A stretch of DNA of 11,888 nucleotides from Bacteroidota bacterium (GTDB taxonomy: Bacteria; Bacteroidota; Bacteroidia; Chitinophagales; Chitinophagaceae): the NCBI GenBank assembly GCA_023386395.1, contig JAEWJV010000338.1, positions 1 through 11,888 on the forward strand, written 5' to 3'. Below are positions 6,125 through 11,888 of the stretch, in pieces (position 1 is the stretch's first letter; each line of letters begins with the position of its first letter). Both the position numbers and the translations under genes were made by a program. The notes under the pieces were generated by a model. It was not told where the DNA came from and made no database searches. It saw only the letters and a list, made by a program, of their open reading frames with translations.

Positions 6125-6149
6125 GCCCCCTAACCCCCTGAAGGGGGGA
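6125..6149. repeat. C/G-rich stem-loop (CCCCCT..AGGGGG type)
   Basis: CCCCCTAACCCCCTGAAGGG: CCCCCT (6134-6139) pairs with AGGGGG (6142-6147) around a 2-nt loop, and a second CCCCCT (6126-6131) offers a register-shifted alternative. I recognise this as a type of dispersed intergenic element common in Bacteroidota genomes. It lies between ffs and the transaldolase gene and could weaken read-through. Confidence 0.55.
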
Positions 6150-6206
6150 TATAAATAATCAGGATTTTTTCTCACAATTAATACTACCGGAAAACGGCAT
6201 TGCGCT

Positions 6207-6860
6207 ATGAAATTTTTTATTGATACAGCTAATCTCGCACAAATTAAAGAAGCTCATGATCTCGGCATTTTAGATGGTGTAACCACCAATCCTTCGTTAA
6301 TGGCAAAAGAAGGTATTAAAGGCAACGAAGCCATAATGAACCATTACAAAACTATATGTGAAATGGTTGATGGCGATATAAGCGCTGAGGTTGTTTCCAC
6401 CAAATTTGAGGATATTATTGAAGAGGGTAAAAAGCTGGCGGCCATTCACAAGAATATTGTGGTTAAAGTGCCGATGATCAAGGATGGCGTGAAAGCTATT
6501 AAATGGTTTACCGATAATGGCATTGCCACCAATTGCACTTTATGCTTTTCCGCCGGCCAGGCTATACTTGCAGCCAAAGCCGGGGCCAGGTATATTTCTC
6601 CTTTTATCGGCCGTATTGACGACAGTGGCTGGGATGGCATGCAACTGATTGCCCAGATAGTTCAGATTTACGATATACAGGGTTATGAAACACAGGTGCT
6701 GGCGGCATCTATCCGCAGCCCCAATCATATTATACAGGCGGCAGAATTAGGCGCACATGTAATTACTTCCCCGCTTGATTCTATTCTCGGTTTATTAAAA
6801 CACCCGCTTACCGATATTGGCCTGGCTAAATTTTTGGAAGACGCAAAGAAATCCCAATAA
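6207..6860 (+). CDS. transaldolase of the small FSA/TalC family
   Basis: Class I aldolase of 217 residues, cytoplasmic, moving a dihydroxyacetone unit between sedoheptulose-7-phosphate and glyceraldehyde-3-phosphate in the non-oxidative pentose phosphate pathway. The N-terminal FFIDTA (Asp6) and GVTTNPS (24-30) are family signatures. The Schiff-base lysine is Lys87 in VVKVPM. In ARYISPFIGRIDD the residue at 133 is Phe; in E. coli fructose-6-phosphate aldolase the matching position is Tyr131, and Phe goes with true transaldolases, so transaldolase is preferred. Length fits the 210-220-residue family. ATG 6207 directly precedes the conserved first strand. No promoter could be read upstream. A strong terminator follows 20 nt after the stop. 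Confidence 0.93.
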   Translation: MKFFIDTANLAQIKEAHDLGILDGVTTNPSLMAKEGIKGNEAIMNHYKTICEMVDGDISAEVVSTKFEDIIEEGKKLAAIHKNIVVKVPMIKDGVKAIKWFTDNGIATNCTLCFSAGQAILAAKAGARYISPFIGRIDDSGWDGMQLIAQIVQIYDIQGYETQVLAASIRSPNHIIQAAELGAHVITSPLDSILGLLKHPLTDIGLAKFLEDAKKSQ

Positions 6861-6880
6861 GTTTATCCCGGTAAATGAAT

Positions 6881-6912
6881 AAAAAAATCCCGCACAAAGC
6901 GGGAATTTTTTT
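6881..6912. terminator. bidirectional Rho-independent terminator
   Basis: Stem TCCCGC (6888-6893) / GCGGGA (6899-6904) with loop ACAAA, flanked by seven A on the left and a T-run on the right, so it can stop transcription from both sides. It separates the plus-strand transaldolase from the converging minus-strand transporter gene. Confidence 0.9.
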
Positions 6913-6938
6913 ATGGCAGAATTATTTACGGCGAAGTA

Positions 6939-8267
6939 TTAAACAATCTTCACCTTCTCCATTTTGGGCACCAGGCCAAGAAACATGATCAGCCATGCAA
7001 TTAAATAGCCAAAACCGCAAAACACGAACATGATAAAATAGCCTGTTTCAATATGGCCGAGATTTTTATAGTGATCGAACAACAAACCTGCAAATTTTGA
7101 TACCAGCATACCGCCGATACCACCGGCCATGCCACCGATACCAATTACAGAAGCCACTGAGTTCTTTGGAAACATATCGCTCACGGTTGTAAATAAATTG
7201 GCGCTCCATGCCTGGTGGGCAGAGGCAGCAATGCCAATAATGATAATAGCATACCACATGTGGTAACTGCCTGCATATTGCGCCGCTATTATCAGTAAAG
7301 GACAAAAGGCATAAATAAGCATGGAAGTTTTACGGGCCTTTACAACTGTAAACCCTTTCTTTACAAGATACATAGGCAGCCACCCGCCAATAACGCTTGC
7401 AACGCCCGCTAATGTGTAAACAAAGGCAATGGGTAAACTTACCTGCATGCCGGTGAGATTATATTGCGCATCTAAAAATGCAGGCAGCCAGAATAATAAA
7501 AACCACCAGATGCCGTCGGTTAAAAACTTGCCTGCGATAAAAGCCCAGGTTTGCCTGAAAACCAATAACCTTCCCCAGGAAATTTTGGGCTGCTCTTCCA
7601 CCGCAGCATCCCCGTCTTTATCACTGTGTATATAATCAAACTCCGCTTTCGATAAACGCTTTTGCTTTTCGGGCACTTCATAAAAAATAAACCAGAATAT
7701 CAGCCATAAAAAACCAAAGGCGCCAATGGCGATAAACGCAATGCGCCAGCTATAATTTATGGCAAGCCAGGGCACTACAATCGGCGCCAGTATAGCGCCC
7801 ACATTGGTACCCGAATTAAATATGCCGGCAGCATAAGCGCGTTCCCTGCGTGGAAACCATTCTGCCACAGCTTTAAATGCAGCAGGGAAGTTACCGGCTT
7901 CCGTTACGCCCAAAAAAGCGCGGTAGCCTGCAAAGCTCCATACACCTCTTGCAAAAGCATGCAGTATGGAGGCAATGCTCCACAAGGTTAAAGTAATGGC
8001 ATATCCCAGCTTACTGCCTATCTTATCAATCAATCTTCCGGCGCCAATCATACCCAGGGCATAAGCAAACTGAAAGGCGATAATAATATTGGAATAGTCT
8101 GATTCACTCCAGTTAAATTCTTTCTCCAGCGTTGGTTTTAACAGGCTGATCACCTGCCTGTCAAGATAATTAATAGTGGTGGCAAAGAAAATAAGCGAGC
8201 AAATTGTCCAGCGGTATTTACCAATTTTGTTGTTAATGTTGCCTGAAGTTGTTTGGTTTAATGGCAT
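6939..8267 (-). CDS. MFS transporter, ACS family (hexuronate/sugar-acid type, ExuT-like)
   Basis: Inner-membrane symporter of 442 residues with about 12 hydrophobic helices. Family marks: INYLDRQ near the end of TM1 (33-37); the MFS loop 2-3 signature GRLIDKIGSKLG (77-88); GVTEAGNFPAAFKAVAEWFP (120-139) in TM4, typical of the anion:cation symporter family that carries hexuronates, galactonate and related sugar acids; then NSGTNVGAILAP in TM5. Substrate is inferred from family resemblance only. A sugar-acid cargo would suit the neighbouring Gfo/Idh oxidoreductase. ATG 8267 gives the usual short cytoplasmic N-terminus. The gene lies 208 nt downstream of the oxidoreductase on the same strand; the hairpin in that gap argues against simple cotranscription. 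Confidence 0.85.
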   Translation of the reverse strand: MPLNQTTSGNINNKIGKYRWTICSLIFFATTINYLDRQVISLLKPTLEKEFNWSESDYSNIIIAFQFAYALGMIGAGRLIDKIGSKLGYAITLTLWSIASILHAFARGVWSFAGYRAFLGVTEAGNFPAAFKAVAEWFPRRERAYAAGIFNSGTNVGAILAPIVVPWLAINYSWRIAFIAIGAFGFLWLIFWFIFYEVPEKQKRLSKAEFDYIHSDKDGDAAVEEQPKISWGRLLVFRQTWAFIAGKFLTDGIWWFLLFWLPAFLDAQYNLTGMQVSLPIAFVYTLAGVASVIGGWLPMYLVKKGFTVVKARKTSMLIYAFCPLLIIAAQYAGSYHMWYAIIIIGIAASAHQAWSANLFTTVSDMFPKNSVASVIGIGGMAGGIGGMLVSKFAGLLFDHYKNLGHIETGYFIMFVFCGFGYLIAWLIMFLGLVPKMEKVKIV

Positions 8268-8475
8268 GCCTGTTAAATTGTTTTAATGATGATGTAATGC
8301 AGGTGTTGATTATTATTTATGATTGTTTGATCTAATTCGTTTATCCTCACCCTGAATCCCTCTCCAAAGAAGAGGGACTTTACAAAAGTTCCTTAAGTAA
8401 ACGACTTCCATAGCCGATACTCATTTTACCGGCGTTTACAATTGCATATTTTTTAAATAAACAATAATCCGATTA
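8268..8475. other. intergenic region with a dispersed stem-loop
   Basis: TCCCTCT (8357-8363) pairs with AGAGGGA (8371-8377) around CCAAAGA. The context, CCTCACCCTGAATCCCTC then GGGACTTT, is a dispersed intergenic element type I associate with Bacteroidota genomes. A further wide inverted repeat, GTAAACG (8397-8403) / CGTTTAC (8433-8439), is present but too open to call. No TAnnTTTG promoter for the transporter could be read on the minus strand. Confidence 0.5.
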
Positions 8476-9663
8476 TTATGACAACACTAATGGAATAGCT
8501 GTTTCAGCGCCTTTGTTTTCAGCAGATACATAGCCCGCATAGATGGTGGCAATAACATCTGCAGCCAGGCCGCTGTTGCTTTCAATGGCATCGCCGTAAG
8601 CCGCCGACCGGTAAAATGCATCCATCTCATGCTGATAGCCTGCAAACCATCCTTCATCCGGCGAAATACATGACCAGCCCTGTTTTGTTTCTATCTTTTC
8701 CAGCACATATATGTCTTCAAAATATTTTTTATCCGGTGTATAGGATTGCATGGCATCATTCGGATTAATGTTACATACCGTTCTGTGATTGGTAGTGTTT
8801 ACCTCAATTATATTATGTACGCCACCCAGCACCAGTTCACTGGCCACCAGGTTAGCAAAAGTACCGTCTTCAAACACCACATGCAGCATGGCAAAATCTT
8901 CCACATCCGTATAGGATGCTCTTAAGTAACCTTCATTATTAAACCCAGGCATACGTGTAACGGCATGTGTACGGGCCGTTATGGTTTTGGGATGAATGGG
9001 TTTGCCATTGCGTGCCCTGCCTTCCACATGCTTAAAATAGATGGCTGCACTTAAAGGGTGGCAGCCTTTGCCCATCATGGAGCCGCCGCCTGAAAATTTC
9101 CATATCCCATACGTTAATGAATGCGAACCTGAATGTGATTGTTCACCGCGCATGTATAAAATTTGTGCGCCGGTTTTCTGTATCAGTTCCCTTTCTTTCT
9201 GAATAGCGGGCGCATACACCCAGTTCTCGGCATACATTATTTTACCCTCGCTTTTACTTTCTGCATCCAGCATGTTTTGCAGGCTTTGCAATGCATGATC
9301 AAGGCCCTGCTGCTTTGGAAAAGTATCACCGTTAAAGTTATCTGTGCCATCGCCAAAATATCCTGTCAACGGTTTCTCAACAATAACATGTTTGTTTTGC
9401 TGTAATGCAGCAATAACAATGGGTTCATGCGTTACAGGCGGCGTGCAAACGTGCAACACATCGCTTGCTGCAATCAGTTCATCCAGGCTGCTGAATTCGT
9501 GTAATTTTCTCGGCCAGGTAAAAGCCTTTAACCGTTCGGCAGTGGGCGAATAAGCGCCTGCTATTTCTACGTCCGTGCTAAACACCCTTTGCAATGCATC
9601 ATAATGAAATTTGGCGGCAAAGCCCGAGCCGATGATACCTGCTTTTATTGTTGTTTTATCCAT
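8476..9663 (-). CDS. Gfo/Idh/MocA family oxidoreductase
   Basis: NAD(P)-dependent oxidoreductase of 395 residues, cytoplasmic, probably acting on a sugar or sugar derivative. The N-terminal Rossmann fold has GIIGSGFAAKFH (9-20, GxGxxA nucleotide loop), then HVCTPPVTHEP (71-81) and the family EKP motif (96-98, Lys97). The C-terminal domain has SGGGSMMGKGCHP (191-203) with His202. Odd point: the motif is usually GGGxxxDxGxH, and the Asp position is Gly198 here, so catalysis may differ from classic members. I chose ATG 9663 because the Rossmann strand begins five residues later; the frame stays open for 25 more codons up to 9738, but that extension is encoded by an imperfect tandem repeat and resembles no family N-terminus. 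Substrate unknown. Confidence 0.85.
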   Translation of the reverse strand: MDKTTIKAGIIGSGFAAKFHYDALQRVFSTDVEIAGAYSPTAERLKAFTWPRKLHEFSSLDELIAASDVLHVCTPPVTHEPIVIAALQQNKHVIVEKPLTGYFGDGTDNFNGDTFPKQQGLDHALQSLQNMLDAESKSEGKIMYAENWVYAPAIQKERELIQKTGAQILYMRGEQSHSGSHSLTYGIWKFSGGGSMMGKGCHPLSAAIYFKHVEGRARNGKPIHPKTITARTHAVTRMPGFNNEGYLRASYTDVEDFAMLHVVFEDGTFANLVASELVLGGVHNIIEVNTTNHRTVCNINPNDAMQSYTPDKKYFEDIYVLEKIETKQGWSCISPDEGWFAGYQHEMDAFYRSAAYGDAIESNSGLAADVIATIYAGYVSAENKGAETAIPLVLS

Positions 9664-9669
9664 AATTTT

Positions 9670-9737
9670 AAGCTGTGAGCTGCAAGTTATGAGCCATGAG
9701 CTGTAAGCTACAAGCCTCAAGCTGCTAGCTGCAAGCA
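9670..9737. repeat. imperfect AGCTG-type tandem repeat upstream of the oxidoreductase
   Basis: A run of degenerate 7-8-nt units such as AGCTGTG, AGCTGCA, AGCTGTA, AGCTACA, AGCTGCT, AGCTGCA, with ATGAGCC variants between. It occupies the space just upstream of ATG 9663 and happens to stay open in the oxidoreductase frame, which creates a false longer start. This is low-complexity intergenic sequence, not protein-coding. Confidence 0.7.
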
Positions 9738-9890
9738 ATTTCCATCCGTTTAAAAGTTCACGTATTCACTTGTTTCTTCCCATTCAACTAATCAACTTCT
9801 CAACCAATCAACTTTCCTACTTTCCAATTCCTTATTCCAAATTCCCAATTCCTCCCCAATCAACCTATCAATTATTCAACCACTCAACCT
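9738..9890. repeat. pyrimidine-rich low-complexity spacer (CAACYNATCAAC-type repeats)
   Basis: Almost free of G on the plus strand and made of degenerate words such as TTCAACTAATCAACTTCTCA, CAATCAACTTTCC, CCAATTCC and TATTCAACCACTCAACC. It adjoins the AGCTG tandem repeat, so the whole gap between the two minus-strand genes is repetitive. No gene or promoter was recognised in it. Confidence 0.6.
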
Positions 9891-11888
9891 CTACTTAATC
9901 CCCTCCAATTCTTCCATTGTAAAGGTTTTCTGCCTGCCTTCATATTTCTTTCTGGTGTCAGAAATATCTTTTGCTGTTATAACAGCACCGGCAACTTTAT
10001 TATTCCATGCGTTACGAATGTAGTTTAATACCTGCGCAATATCTTCATCATTATATTCATCATTCGACCCTATGCCCGGCATATCGCCGTTTATTTCCGG
10101 TGATTTATATAAATGATCCGCCACTTTCACAGGCCCTGTTAATCCATACAGCACGATTGGTATCAACTGGTTTTTATTACCCTGTACCCAGTTTGATTTA
10201 TTCAATGGCGGCGCCAAGGCTGTAACGCCGTTGCCATCGGGGCCATGACAGGTTTGGCAAAGCGTTGTAAATATATGCGCCCCTCTTGGATATAACATTG
10301 CCAGCTTTTTCTGGTTGCTGCGGTTTTTGGCTTTTGCAATGTCCTCAATCACTTTTCTTAACCTTCCTGCAAATACGGTTGTTGTATCAGGGTTTATTTT
10401 CACCACTTCTTTCAAAAAGCTTTCTTCTTTATGCTCAAGATTGCTGATCACCGCATCTGCCACGTATTTATTCGCTGCATATTTTGATATCAACTGCATC
10501 AGTATTTGTTTGGCAGCGGCTGCATTATACTGCTGCACGTCATGCATAATATAACCAATATAAGGCGCGGACAATGTATCGTTTACCATTTGCTGCAGCA
10601 GCGGTAAGAACTGGTTGTAATTATTTTTAGTCATTATGGAATGAAGCACGGCCAGTGCCTGCATTCTTATGGGCCAGTTATTGTTTTGCAGCAAAGGCAA
10701 CACATCCGCTGCCTGCAATACATGCAAGCCTTCCAGCGTCCACAATGCATGTGCAACCGGAATAAAATTATCTGTTGACTTCAGTAATTCACGCAGTGCA
10801 GGCGATGCAGCCGTATAGTTGCTGTCAATGATCATTTGCTGTGCTTCATTACGCACCCAGCCGTTTTTGTTTTTGAGTAATTCAACAAGCTGCTGCGGGT
10901 CATTGTTAAACACAATATTTTTTGCGTCACTGCCTTTCGGAACTATCTTATAAATGCGCCCGCAGTTTAGAGGATTGGTAAGCTTTCTTTCTTTTATTTC
11001 ATTTTTAAGATAAGGCGTGAGATAGGTTTTATGCTGAATGATGCCGCGGTACATATCAATAATATACATGGCGCCATCAGGGCCAACATATAAATTCACC
11101 GGCCTGAAACGTTCATCTTCGCTTGCTAAAAATTCCTTGTCCTGATAGGCCTGCTTTCCGTCAACTATGTAGCCTTTATCCGTTAAAATATTTCTTTTGA
11201 TAAGATTGGCAGAAGGCTCTGCTACAAACGCATTATTATGATAGGCTTCGCTGAATAACCCGCCGTTATAAATTACGGGCCCGCAGGCGGCTGTAAAATT
11301 GGTGAGGCGCAAACTATCATCCAGAACACCTTCCATATAACCACGGTTTACGCCAGGTGTTGGGCGCACAGGATAGGTTCTGTTATCTTTAATAATTGAT
11401 TCAACATAACCCGCCACCTTTCTTTGGTTGGTATTGCCGGAGCCAAGGCCGGGCATGAAATAATCGCCCAATAAATTTTCCGAGTTGGTATTATAAAACA
11501 ACCTTCCTTCATCATCCTGCGCAATGCCCCATTGCCCGCGGAAATGTGTTTTTTCTTTCAGCCATTTATTACCCTGTTTCCGGTAACGCACATCACTTTT
11601 TGCATTGTATATCCAGTTATCCATCGCACGCAGTAAACCATTGGGCTGGTGCTCTACATTGCCGCCATCCGCATAGCTGCTGTCGACCAGCGTTTTGTTT
11701 ACGGGCTTATCATCTTTAATATCATAATACCAAAGCTTTGGCGGTTCGGCAACGAGAATGCCACCGTCTATCAAACATAAGGCACGCGGCAATACCAGCG
11801 AATCTAAAAATATTTTACTGCTGTCCATAATGCCATCACCATTTACATCGCTTAATATCATCACCTTACCTGTTGGTATATCTTCACC
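9891..11888 (-). CDS. PVC-type haem c dehydrogenase-like protein, N-terminus off the right edge
   Basis: The frame is open to the last base of the window, so the GTG at 11864 is not the true start; 665 residues are visible. Order (numbered from the first visible residue): a beta-propeller dehydrogenase-like part, about 1-320, with a calcium-loop-like DVNGDGIMD and repeated blades (GPDGAMYIIDMYRG at about 269-282); a helical, HEAT-like repeat part about 335-500; and a C-terminal cytochrome c domain with the haem site CQTCH (544-548) and candidate axial Met603 in NGDMPG. This architecture matches the PVC-type haem-binding CxxCH proteins found in Planctomycetes, Verrucomicrobia and Bacteroidota. 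It is probably exported to the periplasm and passes electrons from a carbohydrate-like substrate to the haem; substrate and signal peptide cannot be seen. The same strand carries the oxidoreductase and transporter downstream. Confidence 0.85.
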   Translation of the reverse strand, partial: GEDIPTGKVMILSDVNGDGIMDSSKIFLDSLVLPRALCLIDGGILVAEPPKLWYYDIKDDKPVNKTLVDSSYADGGNVEHQPNGLLRAMDNWIYNAKSDVRYRKQGNKWLKEKTHFRGQWGIAQDDEGRLFYNTNSENLLGDYFMPGLGSGNTNQRKVAGYVESIIKDNRTYPVRPTPGVNRGYMEGVLDDSLRLTNFTAACGPVIYNGGLFSEAYHNNAFVAEPSANLIKRNILTDKGYIVDGKQAYQDKEFLASEDERFRPVNLYVGPDGAMYIIDMYRGIIQHKTYLTPYLKNEIKERKLTNPLNCGRIYKIVPKGSDAKNIVFNNDPQQLVELLKNKNGWVRNEAQQMIIDSNYTAASPALRELLKSTDNFIPVAHALWTLEGLHVLQAADVLPLLQNNNWPIRMQALAVLHSIMTKNNYNQFLPLLQQMVNDTLSAPYIGYIMHDVQQYNAAAAKQILMQLISKYAANKYVADAVISNLEHKEESFLKEVVKINPDTTTVFAGRLRKVIEDIAKAKNRSNQKKLAMLYPRGAHIFTTLCQTCHGPDGNGVTALAPPLNKSNWVQGNKNQLIPIVLYGLTGPVKVADHLYKSPEINGDMPGIGSNDEYNDEDIAQVLNYIRNAWNNKVAGAVITAKDISDTRKKYEGRQKTFTMEELEGIK

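Noticed and set aside
8463..8477. Near-palindrome AATAATC-C-GATTATT at the oxidoreductase stop codon as a terminator.
   Set aside because: The stem is A+T-rich with a one-base centre that cannot form a real loop, and it is not followed by a T-run on the minus strand.
9664..9738. N-terminal 25-residue extension of the oxidoreductase, possibly a signal peptide.
   Set aside because: It is the translation of an imperfect tandem repeat and precedes a Rossmann fold that normally starts at the N-terminus of a cytoplasmic enzyme.

Overview
The window looks like a chromosomal segment of a Bacteroidota bacterium, probably near Chitinophagaceae/Sphingobacteriia (this placement is inferred). The evidence is a type IX secretion plug protein (DUF5103), promoters with a TAnnTTTG -7 element, a large type II-C-like Cas9 whose tracrRNA anti-repeat fits the Bacteroidota repeat family beginning GTTGTGATTTGCTTTC, and almost no Shine-Dalgarno sequences. 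The left third is visibly more A+T-rich than the right two thirds.

Layout. (1) 1-3304, minus strand: the first ~1,101 codons of cas9, cut by the left window edge. (2) 3305-4480: an unusual CRISPR-linked patch. A tracrRNA gene (about 3327-3398, plus strand) is divergent from cas9. A second copy, with a 65-nt block identical to the first (3334-3398 = 4414-4478), lies about 1.1 kb away. Between the two copies sits a two-gene MNT-HEPN toxin-antitoxin module (mntA-like 3766-4056, hepT-like 4049-4387). A third, diverged tracrRNA-like element (3682-3734) lies directly in front of mntA behind a good TTG-N17-TAAATTTG promoter. No CRISPR array is visible, so cas1, cas2 and the array would be expected to the left of the window. 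(3) 4700-5983: T9SS plug protein, followed by the SRP RNA (ffs, about 6020-6114) and a transaldolase of the small FSA/TalC type (6207-6860). (4) 6939-11888, all minus strand: a hexuronate-type MFS transporter, a Gfo/Idh/MocA oxidoreductase and a partial PVC-type haem c dehydrogenase-like protein, which may be a sugar or sugar-acid oxidation and uptake group. A bidirectional terminator (6881-6912) separates it from the transaldolase.

The point of greatest interest is the arrangement in 3300-4480: two identical tracrRNAs bracketing an MNT-HEPN toxin module, with a third anti-repeat element in the antitoxin's upstream region. This suggests, without proving, that expression of the toxin module is tied to Cas9 or its guide RNAs, as crRNA-like RNAs guard toxins in some type I systems. 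It could instead be a passive by-product of duplication and insertion.
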